The notes under the pieces are model-generated. The model was not told the DNA's origin and made no database searches. It saw nothing but the letters and a program-made list of their open reading frames with translations. Position numbers and translations under genes: made by a program. From Ficedula albicollis (Eukaryota > Chordata > Aves > Passeriformes > Muscicapidae), in contig NC_021677.1 of NCBI RefSeq assembly GCF_000247815.1, positions 44,800,864 through 44,864,863 of the forward strand: 64,000 nucleotides of DNA, written 5' to 3'. This document shows, in pieces, positions 30,614 through 44,678 of the stretch; the stretch's first letter is position 1; every line of letters begins with the position of its first letter.

Positions 30614-33600
30614 ACAGATACTAAAGGTGATACAAATGGAACTTTTTGAACACTTAATTGAACGATAATGAAATTTCTTGCAAAGCAGACAGCAAGTTTG
30701 GCTTTTATTTCAGTATTATGAATTTTTGCATTGATCAACTAGTACACAGTGAGCTGCACTCTTATTTGTTTGCATACAGAAGATCTTTTGACAGTGTCAC
30801 AAAACATTTTCCAGGCCATGTGGAATTTCCCATGGATTTTGAAACAATGCAGGCATTTGCTGAACTAAAGTCCTGATTCCAGCACTTGAGAGGGCTGATT
30901 TTGGTGAAATGCCAGATCGGTTCAGAGTTTTCAGGAGCAAGTGGGAAGGTGAGGTTAAAAGGGAGCACTAGACAGCAAAATCTAAAGTTGGCTCTTTAAC
31001 TGAGAGAATTTCTTCCTTTCAGTGACCACTTGATCATTGATTTTAAACCCATTTAACGCAGTGCTATTGTTTAGCTGGCTGCTGATTAATATTTTGGATG
31101 ATTAAGTAATCAGCATTGTAAATTATCAATTAATCACAGAGGGACAAATAATAAATTACATACTTAAACTACATTTTATCACAGCTAGGAGACCAATCCA
31201 GGTCTCAAAGTTCCCATAATAGAAATGAAGTGACTATTAGCTATAAATCAATACCACTAACCATTTAACACTTGACCTTTAGAGAGAGATATTTTCCTTA
31301 AAGAAAATAAAAATATATTCTTGAAACTCTAGTAGACAATGAATATATTTTCAAACTATTGTTTTTTCAAATACAAGATTATTTTCATTAAACAAAATTA
31401 TACTTTTAACTGTCCTGATGCTTATGCAAGTGCCCAGAAAAAAGAATGGAAACATATAATATGTAATATCTATGCACATACACGTGCCAGTGTGTGTATG
31501 TAATATCTATGCACATACACGTGCCAGTATGCATTTAGAATCAGGGAGAGAGATAAAGAGCTATAATGGGTAATGTATATGGAAGTATATATTAATAACA
31601 TGATAAATGCAATCTCAGTTTATACATATAGATAGGCACACACATATGTATGTATATATGTATAGATACAAGTGCTAAATCCAAAATCAATCAAAAACAA
31701 TTGCAGCGAGCTGAAGCAGCTTCAGGATTACTTTTGAATGTATCAGGAATTAAAGGAAATAAAAAGGTAAGGAGTGTTATCTTTTGATTTGGACTCAAGT
31801 ATATTCCTGCTGCTTGAGTCACTGGTGTAAGCACATGGTGCTCTAACCGTGAATGTATGCTCAAATATGTGCAGGGGCATTTGGGGAATATCATGGGGCC
31901 AGTGGTAAGCAGGCAGGATATCCATGTTTTTATGGCAGCAAAGGTAGGTGGAATTTCTAGGCAGACCATACTCAGGTTCCTGTTATGGTAGGTATGACAT
32001 AGGATCTGAAAATTCAAGATCTGGGAATGATTTTATACACCTTATCTAATTGAGAGGAGACTATGAATTCAAACAGTATAGCTGTTCTGTTTTTTTGATC
32101 GTTGAAAATAATCCTAGAAAAACCATGAGACAGATTCTACTACTAATTCAACTTCACTGAAATTTTCTAATATTTCACATATGTACTTGAGATCAGATTA
32201 TGGCTAACCATATTTACAGTCTTTAAACTATTCTGCAAACACTTTTGCTTGCATCTCTTAAGAATTAATTCAGTATCATTCTGTTTTAAATGTAAAATAA
32301 ATAAGCACAATGAAACCAAAGAAATTTTAAAAATACCCTTTAACTGTAGGAATTTTGTCCTCACAACAATATAATATTCTTATATTTCCAATTATTTATT
32401 TTGTCCAGTAATTTTGATGGCTGAACAGATTTCAGGTTTAAAATATCTGTGGTGATAATAACTTTTTTCAAGACCCAAATTAAAGGAAAATATTAAATGA
32501 ACATGGACACATGAATGTCTGAACATGATCTCACTATGCAGAGTTCTCTTCAGCAGTTGTGCTTTACCACAGAGAATTTTTTTTTTTAATAATTAGAAGA
32601 TGACTAACCCCACTCAAGGACAGTTTTTATTGGAAAGAAAAGCGGCAGTTACTGGGATTTTAAATTTGTATCTCTAGTAATACATATCCACTTTTTTTTT
32701 TGCCTAAGTATAGAGACCTTCAAATTCATATTGAACTGTGCATATCATCCGATTCCTTCTGTATTGAACACACCTTCTGTTAGTGGAAGCAGTATGCAAA
32801 ACTTTCCTTGGCTGTCAGCATTTAACCATTCCTCACTCGATTTTAAGGAACAAGCTGAAAGCCTCTTTGGTAATACAGTATAAAACTGAGACACAGAAGC
32901 TCTTTCCAGCTCTTTGATCTCCTCCTAAGTTCATCTCACTTTTTCCCTTTAGTTTTGGGAAAAAAGAATGTGATGTCACCTATTACTTCGGCACCTCTTA
33001 TGGCTTTGAATCTGATTTTTGTAGCCAGTGTGGGAAGTCATGAACAGTTTGATTTTGAACAGAAGCATCATATTTGTTCAGTAGTAGAGGAGCTAATTTA
33101 GACCATTTCTCTCTCTTGTTTTTTCTCCTTAATGGCCATTTCTTGAAGGATATTTAACAAAATTGTTTGCCTCAAAGACAGCAGTTATGAAAGGTGGAAA
33201 GAGAAAATGAAAAGTAAGGGCAAGCCATTGTAACTCATATCTGATTGGAGACAGAAATGCCCCCCAAAAAAATTTCAAAATCTTCAACAAAATTTGAAAA
33301 ATAATTTCTTCTGGCTAAAAGTTCTCACAGATAAATTTTCCATAATAAATTTTTAAAAAAACAGCTGAAATAAAAGATGTTGAGAAACAGAAAAATAAGG
33401 AAATACAATAAAAAATAGAAAACAAAGCAAATAAAATCTGTCCTCTTAAGTCCCAGTACCTGGGACAGTCTGGGACAATGGGAATTTATTTTTAGCTTCT
33501 GTGCTGTTCTCTGGTACCCCAGCAGTATGATTCATTTCCATGTGAATATATAGCTATATAAGGAAGAAAACTCTCCATGGTTGAATTCGCAAGAAGCAAT

Positions 33601-36600
33601 CTTCAGTGTGAAATCCTCCCTCTTCAATAAGAAGCCTTTGCAGTCACATAGAACTGCCTGGCAAGGTGAAATGAGATGAGATAGTGTGGGCATACAGAGT
33701 GACTAGACTTTAAAGAATGCCATCCAGAAGAACAAACTGGAACTACAGATACTTACAGATGGCAACAAAACAAGGCGAAAAATAAAGACCTACAATAAAT
33801 ACTAATAAAAGTAAATAATTCTGACCAAATATGGACTTGATGCAGTGATGCATAAGAAGTTCAGAAGTCATCAAGCATTCAGAATTTGTCCCAAATTACA
33901 TTAGCTGTGATTTTTCCTCAAAAGGGCAAATCACCATCTTGAAAAACTTGCCTGTATTAGCAAACGGTTTGGCCCACTCTCATTTGTTAATAGTATTTTG
34001 AATTAAAGGAAAATGCTGTGAATGAATTGTGTGGATCACTAAGAATGTGGTTTTCTTTTTTCACTTTCTTACCACAGCCTTTTTCATAGTATTTCTTAGC
34101 TGATATTCACCTTTCTTTTTGTCTTTTGTTTAGAATTAAGGTCAAGTCACAATTCTAATTGGCTATACTGCTATATTCGATTCATCACATTTTCAATTAG
34201 GATGTTTATTCACTTATTCCAATTCTGTCTATCATGCATGGGGAGAGGTCACCGTGGTTTTCTGCAGATCTATATCCTTCTATCAGTAAAATCCTTTTTT
34301 AAAAATTTATTTTTGTTCCAGTGATTTAAAAATAAAATTTAAAAAAAAAAACCTAAAAGGGTAGCATTTCAATTACTGATATGCTATGGTATCTGTCTTC
34401 CATACTGCTACTCAGTACCATATCACATCATATACTTCCCTGTATCTTGCTCTTCATTTACACACAGAAATCTGTTTGTTTCCTGGACTGTGAAATGAAT
34501 GGGGCACGGATATATTTTTGCTCAGTATATTGCAAAGCATATATCAGGGATGTAAGAGAAAAACAGTTTCTGCTGTAGAAAAATGTCAGTATCAGTGTAC
34601 ATGTGCTCTGTGCCACTGATTGAATAGGTGGCCACTGGAGTATAAGGATAAAAGTGGTGGAACTATGAATATGACTTATCTTTTTTTGGCTATTCAAAAG
34701 CATGATTATAATAAATATTTCAATCTTTTTTTTTATCACTTTGGCACTGTTTATACTATGAGAGAAGTTTATACAAGTTTTCATATTGTATCTTGATATG
34801 CTTCATGAAAAAAATTGGTATAGCAACATAGACATTAAAATGGAATGAGCTACAGCAATATAACTCTGAGCGGTTATGGAGGAGAGGACTAAGGAATATT
34901 CATGATTTAAGGTGGTAGAAGCATGGCCATCCGCTTCTGATATTTTCTCAGAAATCATCTTAAAATCATTACAATCTCCTTACTTCTCCTGCCACTGCAA
35001 TATTTTCAAATCAAGTATTTTACTATACTGCATATCAGCATCTAGTTAAGATTTCTTTTTTATTTTTGGATTTCATTTGAACATTTCCTTTCTTTACTTC
35101 TCCATTGTCCTCCACCTACGAAGCCATCTGCTCTGTTGGCAGATACAGGCAAATTCTGTAATTGTTGTCATTCTTAGCATAGTACAAACTATCCACAATT
35201 CAAAGGACAAGGCATGCTTTATTTGTGAGTTGGCCAAAAGTGTGTTGTTGTCAAAATTGCTTAACAAAACATTAACAGGAACAATATTTGATTTTCTGAG
35301 TATTAAGGATATCCATCTGTGTTGCCAGGATTAGAAGATTGGAATTTTTTTTAACTGCTAAGTGCTGTGTTCCTTTCTCATATATTTCTCTACTGTTTAT
35401 CATGTGAGATTAGTTGCTTTTGTCTTTAGAAATCTTAGGGTTAGATTCTTTTCTGAAGGAGGCATTGACAACAGCTAAAGGTGACAGACTGCTTATAAGA
35501 CTGACCTCTTATAAAAAAATTCATCCTGTTATTAATATCCATATCCTCAGCCTGAGTTGGGAAGTAGAAAAAGGAAGCCTAGCTCTTGAATGCAATGAAA
35601 AAAAAAAAAAAAAAAAAGAAAGAAAAGCATGTAATTTACCCTAAAAAGAAGGTCAGGGAAATTACACAGTGACAAGACTGCATCCTTTCTCTTCATATTT
35701 CTACTTCCATAGAAAGCTAAAACTGGAGGTGGTAGTAAAATAAAGGTTCACACAGAGTAGAGTTTTGACAATAGATCATTGGACTTTGAAGATTCCCTTC
35801 TTAACAACACTATCTTTTGATACAAAAACATCTCACACCTTTTCTGTATCTTTTTCATTATATTTTAAAAATGAAAGAAGTTCTATTAAGTGGCAGGTCT
35901 GCCTAAAATGAAGATTTTAGTTCACTTTGTTGGGAAATTCATCCAGATTCTTGATGCTTCTGAAAGCTTCTCACAACAGTTCACTGCAATTTCTGAGAAA
36001 ACTAAAATGAGCGTATCTCTCCTTCTGGAATACAGACAAAAATTACATAATATGCATTATATTTGGCAAATCTCAGTTACATGGTGGAGCTTTTTAAGCT
36101 ATAAGCAGCAGTGTGCTGTACATTTTTCCTTTATGTTCTTTTCCTGATATATCTTTATTTTAAATTTTATAACATTTTAATGAAGGAAATTAAAATACAG
36201 GAAGTTGAAAGAAATATGTGAACAATATGTATCATTTTTATCACTGAAATTTGTACGTACAGTCTTAGGAAGTACTTTGTAATTTAGATATTTAATGAGG
36301 TCATGATGTTGCTGCTAAATTGAGGGAGCTTTTCAAAGCCTTCTCCAAAATCCAATACATTATTGGAAAAACTCTTGATGATTTCAACATATTTTGGTTC
36401 AGTTCCTTGGTGAATATATGTTTACTTTCATATGAGACCCTTGGAGATCCAAAAGCTGGACCATTTCAAGTATCTTTATTTCCATATGCTCAGTTATTAA
36501 TTATCTTTATTTTCCAAAATCTTTTTGACCCCCTACCCTAGCATCAAAAACATCACCCTTCTCATAAGATGGGAAAACTACCAGGAAAAAAATTTCTGTA

Positions 36601-38360
36601 GTCTTATAGAAGGCTCTTTGCTGGGATTTTGTTGTAGTTTGGTGGGATTTATGTTTGTTTGTTTGTTTTTCCAGGGTTTAAGTATTTAAATGCTGAATGT
36701 TGCAAATAGAAAATTTTGTTCAAGTCTTCCAGTTTCACCCACCATCTGCAAAATGAATGTAGGAATATACATCTTATCTAGGGCTGAAGATAATAAAATA
36801 TTCTGAACAAAAGGCTGCTAGGACATGTTATCCTGGGATGAACAATTTTTAAGTTCCTATGGAGTGTTGAAACTGTTTAATTCTTCAGTGATTTAAATTC
36901 TATCCCGTGTTAATCTTCAGTTGTAATGTTGTACTTACCCATATTAAATAGGAAAGGGGATAGTAAAGAATGAGTGGTAGAAGGACCTCTCCAGAAGCTG
37001 CACTCTTTTCTTTCAAGTTTTTTCTGTTCACACCTCCAGGTAACCCTGAGACAATGCAACGTGTTACAATAGTTATAGGACAGCAAGAGCCCAGCAACTA
37101 TTCAAAGACAGCTCAATCATTCTCCTTCCTTCCCTCCTTTCTCTAGCAGTTACAGAATTTGAAAATGTATGAGCACCTTTGAGCAAGGGTACTGAAGTCA
37201 TCAAATAAGAATAGGCATCACTGGTGGAATATAATAAAAGAGGAAAAGACAGACAGTAAATCACTGTCTTTAGGAATCTATTCAGCCAGGCTTTCAGAGA
37301 ACGGCATTGTAAATGAACTCAGCTGTTGCTGCGAACATCAATCTCTGTGAAAGCCTTGTACACGAACACTAACATCCACCTGGTGACTCCCTGCTGGTTA
37401 AACAAACAGAGCATGTAGAAAAAAAAAGCACAAAAATCTAGCAGTGCTTGTTTAACTTCCATTTCTTTCTCTGATTGACACGAAGCCTCTGTACAGCCTA
37501 CTGGGCTTTTTGCAGACAGATTACAGCCATTGTCCCTGAATCCAGGTCAGCGTGTGCCAATTTACCCGAGTACCTCATGTGTGGAGGAGAACATTTTTTG
37601 AAAGTTTCTGGGTTAGGAAAAGAAAATGCCTCATATTAAAAGTTTTGTTTTTCTCAAATATTATTAAGTATTTTCATGAATTTTGCTTGAGCACACATAG
37701 CTAGCTCCCTGAAGCTGCTGGGAGTTGTTTCTTCTGTGTATACATCTCCAAATAGGTGTCAGACAGCTTATAAAATCTCCTTCACTACAAAGGCAAAGTT
37801 GAAGATAAAAATAAGCTTATTAGGTCAGGAGAGATCAATCCCTCTGTTCTTGTCATTGCTTGATGATATACAGCCCACATTAGAATCAGAGTGGCCGGAG
37901 GAAAAATGTTTTCTGATATGAATATATTGCAGATTGGTCACCTGGGAACTGGTGATAAGTGGACCTGTAAAATTTCAGAGAGATCAGCAGTGATTCTGAC
38001 TGAGTAAATCTGTATGGTAATAAAGTTCCTATGAACTTGAGGGTACACAGAAACTTTAGTTGGTTTTCTTTTTTTTAACACCTTTCCAGTTAGCCATAAA
38101 TTAAAAGAAGAAACACAGTCAAATAAATGAACTCTTCTCTTAAGCTTTTCAGATGTATATTTCTTAAATCCTCCTCAGATTTGCATATTGGGAAATTCTG
38201 GAACACTAAGCTTCCCTGCTTAAATTTCTGAAGATAACAGAAAAATGTATTTTCTTTTTAGGAAAGGTTGAAAATCCTTTGATTTTTTGCATAATATTAT
38301 CTACCAAAATACCTTCATATTGTAATTATGAGATGACTAGCTGAATTCCCAAAATTCTTT
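30614..38360. other. AT-rich non-coding DNA, mostly unassigned
   Basis: Apart from the 37-bp duplication at 31461, nothing gene-like was recognised. Simple-sequence patches are a TATG/CACA-rich stretch (31621-31672), an A-run at 35600-35621, and T-runs at 32578 and 32692. Two stretches look richer in mixed, non-AT sequence: 31045-31150 (paired TAAT motifs) and 37310-37600. Either could be a conserved regulatory element, but this cannot be judged from one sequence. Confidence 0.5.
31461..31532. repeat. 37-bp direct tandem duplication (2 copies)
   Basis: The copies start at 31461 and 31498 and are identical for the first 31 bases (ATGTAATATC...GTGCCAGT). They then diverge within a TG-rich tail. 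No known element is recognised. Confidence 0.9.
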
Positions 38361-38439
38361 GAAGCCAACAAACAAAGCACACAATAAACCACAATAAACC
38401 AATAATGAAGCCAACAAACAAAGCACACAATAAACCACA
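38361..38439. repeat. 46-bp spaced direct duplication
   Basis: GAAGCCAACAAACAAAGCAC and the next 13 bases occur at 38361 and again at 38407. Identity is complete over 33 bases. Copy 1 also contains an internal 10-bp repeat of ACAATAAACC. Confidence 0.9.
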
Positions 38440-40110
38440 TTACACTGTTCTAGAACATTTGTTTGAAAGAGAATCAGATGCATCCACCCATGTTTTTTGT
38501 CTTATACAGCATTATAAGACACTGTTGCTAAATCACTAATGACAGAAATAAACAAAGGAAATTGCTTAATGCTGCATATTAGTAGACAAGCAAACCAACA
38601 CACTTATATCAACAAACTGTAAAATTTTAAATGTAAGGAGTCATTTAAAGCAATTTATCTATGTATTTTGTCAAGCATAATTTAATTTTCATTACTAACA
38701 CTCACAGCTCAAAAGAGCAATGAAGCTTATTAAAAAAAAAAAAAAAAATTAGGAATATACCAAACCCATTCCTGACTTGAAAATTTCTTTGTAAAGAAAA
38801 TATTTTTATGTGTCTAAATTTCAAAATGCAGAGGTTAGTCAAATATAAAATTATTATTATTCTTCTGCATATGCTTTTTAGAATGTTCCTCTCTTATCCT
38901 TAAAACGAGCTAATAATGTACATGCGTTAATCACAAAAGCAGGTTCAATAATGAGTTAACAAGCTATGTAATGGTGATTGTGACATCAAAGTACATTAGG
39001 AGAAACATTACTGTCATGGAAGAAGGTATTAAGATAACCAGTGCCCTTTCTTATATAAAATTATTCTTTGATTCATTACTAACTCTAAGGTAAAGACTTT
39101 AACTTTAATCAGCGATACAGAACGGAATGTGAAGAATTTGAGTTAAATTTGCTACTAATGAGCCTAAAATCTCTCTAAAAACAGACTCGAGAGACCTCTA
39201 GCCACAGTTCATGGCCTTGTTGGATGAATATACAAACATGACAAACCCTAATATGAGGGTGAGTTTTCCCATCATTCACTGAGATGAAAAATGTCAGTCT
39301 GCCTGAAGGGCTACGATTGCCCTGTCGTTGGAAGAGACTGTGCAGGGAACAATACAGCATGTGGGCTTTCAGCTCTGCAGGGCTCAGGATGACACTGCTT
39401 TATGTCAAGAAGAGAACCTCGTGGCTTTAATTACTCGCCAGGTGTTCACAGCACTACTGCATACTGTTGTGCAGTTCCATTAAAGGAAAGCTTTAAAGCA
39501 TCTGCAGAGCCATGAAAAGAAAAGTGCACAGCACCTGCCCACACTTGTTCTTTTCAGAGTGACAGAAAACCTACACTGAACTCATGAAAATCTATAAAAG
39601 GAGTGTTTATATGGATTGCATGTCACTTCAGAAATCTGTAATGGTATCAGGGCACAAAACTTATTCTGTGCTCTTTTATGTGCAAGCCATTGTTTTGTGT
39701 CTTGGTGCCTCAAAGGAAGCAATAGTATATGTGCTGTTCTTCAGGTGCTCAGTTTGGTGGCAGAAGCCTGTCATACCAGGGAACTGACAAATCAATAATG
39801 AAAGCTATAGTTATCTCATGCAGCCTGTCCAGTCTTAATGCATCAAACAACTCATTGAATTATAGGAGACAAACACAGATAGTAATTAATAATATGTTTT
39901 GAAACATAAATAGGAGTACATATATAAATATCAATAGCAGTAGTAGTCATAGAGAAAAGACAAAACAATGAGAAAGACAGTAGCTGTTTGTAACTTAGTC
40001 ATTCCAAATTGGCAGCAAACTTGCAAACTTGAAAAATCGAATTTCGTGGTTTGAAAAAATTAAGATTTATCCAACGGATTAGAATTAAAAAGTCTCAAAC
40101 CACCAAGTTC
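38440..40110. other. Non-coding DNA, nothing recognised
   Basis: There is no gene, RNA or mobile element that I can name. A 16-17 base A-run lies near 38732. The segment 39290-39420 has a more balanced composition than its surroundings but no exon-like frame. Confidence 0.55.
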
Positions 40111-40250
40111 ACAGCTCTGTAAAGGAAATTTGTGACAGCCAAGATAGGAAAAATTAAGAGAGGTAGCTGAGCATATGGTGACAGCTCTGTAAAGGAAATT
40201 TGTGACAGCCAAGATAGGAAAAATTAAGAGAGGTAGCAGAGCGTATGGTA
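40111..40250. repeat. 70-bp direct tandem duplication (2 copies)
   Basis: Copies are 40111-40180 and 40181-40250. Three differences are visible near the right end (40168/40238, 40173/40243 and 40180/40250). The unit begins ACAGCTCTGTAAAGGAAATT and has no known family. Confidence 0.93.
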
Positions 40251-42524
40251 TAGTGGATACTTTTCAGAAGAATCCTAAATTGCATAACTCTTCTACAGAA
40301 CTGGGAGCCTGAACAAAGATCTGAGCTGAATCACAATGGAAGCATCATCATGACACATATGTGAAAGAAATACATTCCTGTTAGCTTCTACTGTGCATTC
40401 CAAATACTTTGGTGATGTAATTTGGGTTGTTTTGGCCCTGAACATATGTTGCTGCGAGGAGAATCTGATCAGCTTTACATTTGAAAAATGTAAGACATAA
40501 AAGCAGTGTTTAATGCCCCATAGTTTAAATGAGCTTGTTTGATTTTTTTCTGCTTTATGAATTGGGAAATTTTCAGATATATTTCCAGATTGGTTATTAT
40601 GATTCAGAAACTAAGAAAAATAATGAATTTTCTCAAATAATATCAAATATCAACTCCATCTCTAATAGATTTACAGTTAGGATTTCCCCCTAAAATAAGA
40701 GGAGCATCAGTACAGGGGTTAATCTGGTTCCAGCTCAAAGGCAGCCACACTGTGCCATCAATGCTTCTTCTCCTAGGAGAATGAAATAAGACACTCTTGT
40801 GCCAAGAGCCAACCATACAACATAAATAACTATCTGTCCCACAGTGACCAGAGATTTTCCTCCTCTCTGCCTCCTCTGCTCTACAGCTGCCAACTACATT
40901 TTCCTCTCAACTGGTCTAATAAAGTGGCATTAGTGTTGCTCTGTACATATCCTGAAGCTTGCTACTCTTATTCCAGGCTTCTAGAAGGACTTCAATTCTT
41001 CAAAGTTTGCCTGAGTTTTTTTTTTTTGTTGTTGTTGTTGTTTTTGTTTTTTTCCAATTATATGCAGATGTTCTAATAAGAATTTTTACTTCTCCTTTCG
41101 TGCTTTGCCAGAACCAGTTGCATAACCTGATATGTCAGTTACTCCAAGGGACTAGAAAAGAAGGATCAATGGCAGAGAGGGAACACTGCCAGGCAGAGCC
41201 GATTTCCATCACATACGGGAGTGTAGACAAAAATTTAACGGATGAAAGTTGCTCGGGAGGCAGAGTGGACTAAATAGTTAACATTTGCAAATAGTTTTGT
41301 GTATATCAGTCTTAACTGAGCCAGTTCATGTAGTAAAGCAGACTCCTGCTATAGGACTTGGATCTTGGTTATAACTCTTTGGAAAGCAGTACAAAGTGAC
41401 CATAAAGTAAATAAAATATTTGAATAAAGCATGAGAATTCATGCTTCTGCAAAGGAATTCCTTTGCCAGGTTACTAAAATGTTCCATTTTTAAAGTCAAA
41501 ACTTTTTAGGGAAGGGTCTAAAACCATATACTTGTTCTGCCTGAATTTCATATAGTCTGCATTCATGCAAATTAAATTATGGAGATGTGTCTTTTGAGCA
41601 TATTTGATACTAATACAGACACAAAGACAGCAAAATTCACTGTCCTCATACATGAAATAGGATGTTGAAGTAATCTGTCCCTCAATTCATTTGAATAAAT
41701 AAAATATTGTAGAGGAAAATAACTTCTGCAAAGTGCTTATGTAAAGTAGAAAATAAATATTCCTGTCTGCAGAATGTTTTCAGTAATTATGCAGAAAAAA
41801 AGGCACCATCAAGTTTGAATAATAAGGTCAAGCCTATACACACCCTAGCTGTAAGGAAGCATCATCTCTCCTCTGTACTGTGACTGTCAACTTTCTCAGT
41901 TTTACAGATCACCATAGGATTCTGGAAAAAATGTGTGTATAGGAGTCAAATTAAAGACTGCACAGACAATCTTGTTGTGAGGCATGTCACATTTTGATCT
42001 GGACTTTTCAGTTTTCATTACTGACCTGCCAAATTTTGCAAGTTCTAAAGGACTTCATTTTTTCTTTGGGAGTTGCTTATTTGTTTTGCTTTGCTTTTCT
42101 TTGGGAATTTAATTCACACTTAAAAAAAAAGGTCTGTTTTATAGGCTGATATGTGATGGTGCTGACCATTACATTACTGAGAGGTGTTCACAGTAATTCT
42201 GTATGTTTCCATGTCAATCTCCTTTAGCATATGTACTTAGCAGCCCTCCTTCAGAGACAGGCAACTATCTATATTTCTATCTCCTTTAGAGACTCCTTAA
42301 AAATATTCAGAGTTTGAAAAGAAGCCAGAAGTAAGGAGTATGTGGTAGTCAGAAAAATGGATAAGGGGAAGATAGAGAAAAGTACATTTCAACTGGAATA
42401 AAATAATTAATGAATAAATTTTGCTTTATTGTTAAATACCTCTTCTAAATCCAGAAAAGCAAGAACTGTAATTGTTTTTCTACAAATAGCCTGAAGGAGC
42501 TATATTTGTAAGTAAATAGGCTGA
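40251..42524. other. Non-coding DNA with a T/TTG simple repeat
   Basis: No gene was recognised. A T-run followed by (TTG)n and more T lies at 41017-41054. The 104-codon frame at 40959-41273 is partly made by this repeat (a phenylalanine/valine run) and is not credible as a gene. Confidence 0.55.
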
Positions 42525-42897
42525 GGGTGGGACAGCTGACCCAGAGAGAACAAAGGGAGATTTCATACTGTGTGATGTCATGCTCAGCAAGAACAGCTTA
42601 GAGAAAAGAGAGGGAAAGACGAACATTCATGGCTGTGGTGTTTGTCTTCCCAAGAAACTGTTTCTCATGCTGGGGCCTTGGTCTCTAGGAAGTGGATGGA
42701 CATCTGCCTGCCAGGGGGTAGTGAATAAATTCCTCTTTTTTATTTGCTGCTATGCCTAGTTTCTGCCTTCCTTCTATAAGACTGTACGCGTAAGTCTTCT
42801 GGTCTTCTTTCTATTTTCTCCCCATCCCAAGGGAGAGGGGATTGATCAAGACAGAGAGGGAGTGTTTGGCTGCTGAAGCAGGTCAAATCATCATGGA
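42525..42897 (+). mobile_element. 5'-truncated avian ERVL-like LTR
   Basis: The segment enters the LTR at GGGACAGCTGACCCAGAGAG (42531). It continues with TGTGTGATGTCATGCTCAGC (42571-42590), ATTCATGGCTGTGGTGTTTG and TCTTCCCAAGAAACTG (about 42625-42661), then ATCTGCCTGCCAGGGGGTAG (42701-42720) and GTGAATAAATTCCTC. It ends with TTTCTCCCCATCCCAAGGGA (42814-42833) and a degraded terminus near 42897. This is the downstream two-thirds of the same broad LTR family as at 5640, in the same orientation. The upstream third is missing. No retroviral coding region is adjacent. Confidence 0.82.
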
Positions 42898-44363
42898 AAC
42901 TTTAAGCAAACCTTTTTCCCTCTGAGGTTGCACCTTCCTTATCTCAGGGAGCAAGCAGAAGTCTTTCAGAGTTTCATAAACCAGTAGGAGACATTCAGGA
43001 GAATGAATCTTATTGTTAAAGTATCAAAGATGTAATGAGCATAGCACTAATAAATCCTGTGTCATTAGTGGCATTCAGAAAACTAGTTGGGGATGAGGGT
43101 GTTTCTCTCCATCAGCCAAACTGAGTGTATGGTTGTGACAGTACAGCAACCTCTGTAAGAGATGTTCTGTTAGACATTCTGCTGTGCTCCAACCACACTA
43201 ACACTGCTACTGCACATAAAGCCCACTGCACATCTTGAAAAGAGATTCACGATACTTGAAATCTCTGGGTGGTGCAAGAAGGAAGGTTATTACCTTCTGT
43301 ACCTTCTGACATAGTACAGCCAGAGGGGTTAGACACATGAGAGGAAATATTTAGATTTAAGATATTTTGGTAAGTATTTTTCTTTTAACTCATATAACTG
43401 ACATTGTACTTTAGTGTTATTGACAGAAATTATTCATTTCCAGACAGAAAACAAACAAACATACAAACAAAAAAACACCACTCAAACAAGAAAACAAATC
43501 CTAAGAAAAAGTTACAAAGCAGGACAGAATAATTTCAAACTATTTATTCCATTCAAAAAGGAAAACTCAGAAACTGAACATACTGGAATGCTTTTAGCAA
43601 CACATCTCATTGATCATGATGTCTAAATAACTATTAAAACCCAAGACTTACCAAATAGTTTTTCATCAATGATTCTACAACAATTTTTGTCTCTGGATCA
43701 TGTAGATACCTGTGGATTCTCAGCTGGCCCATCTGTAGACATGAAGAGAGAAATATGTAATGTGTTACATATAGATTTCCTATGTTCTCTTCAGAAAAAT
43801 ACAGAAAATATAGTAATGCTAATATTCATATATAAAATAACCCCCCCTCATTTTTAAAATTTTTATCTTGTTTGTTGCACTGCAAAAGTCTTATACCACT
43901 TATGCATGTCAGAAAAATGTACTGCTGAAAACTTAGGAGCTAGAAACAAATGCACAATAGCTTGTCCCACAACCCTCATGTGCTTTTTAATAATAAAATC
44001 TGTCACAGACAGTAGATAATATACTGCATTATCTGGCTTTTATACTTGTGGTAAATATGTTTGATTACAGCTCTAACACTGCAGCAGGATAAATCATAAT
44101 GAATCTACCACTATGTTAACCTCCTCACACACAAATAAAAACCCATCCTTTCTCTCACTTTTCTCTGTCACCTTCTTCAAAATAAATAAGCACAATTCAG
44201 ATTATTACCAGAATCCCCATTAAAATTAGTAAAAATTCATGCTTGAAAAGGCATCTTGTGATCAGAATTGTAGAGAATCTTATATTTTTTGTCTAAATTC
44301 TAGCTGTAGGTTATTAAATTACTTATGATTTCATCTCCTACCTTTCAAGAAAGTTTTGAATTC
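42898..44363. other. Non-coding DNA, nothing recognised
   Basis: The open frames are short and unconvincing. A 10-bp repeat of TACCTTCTG lies near 43290-43308. No mobile element was recognised. Confidence 0.55.
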
Positions 44364-44473
44364 CCTTAAAATTTTTAGTGCTCAGTTTGTATTTGTTGAT
44401 TAAACAGAGAATATCCTCCCCTAAAATTTTTAGTGCTTAGTTTGTATTTGTGGATTAAACAGAGAATATCTTC
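44364..44473. repeat. 55-bp direct tandem duplication (2 copies)
   Basis: The two copies are offset by 55 bases and share CTAAAATTTTTAGTGCT-like and GATTAAACAGAGAATATC blocks. A handful of substitutions separate them. The unit does not match a known element. Confidence 0.9.
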
Positions 44474-44678
44474 TCTCCTGACAGTGAAGCTGTGTAATTT
44501 TTATCATTAAATCAGACAGTCAAATCTGCTCATGAGACCTCTTTGCTCTGGTTAGAAAACTTCAAGACAAGTCTACACAAATTATCAGCAACTCCTACTA
44601 AGCATATCCAGAATGGCTGATCTCAAAGGTAAGAACTTAATGGCATGGCCTAGCTAAATCCTTCTATTTGGTCAAAAG

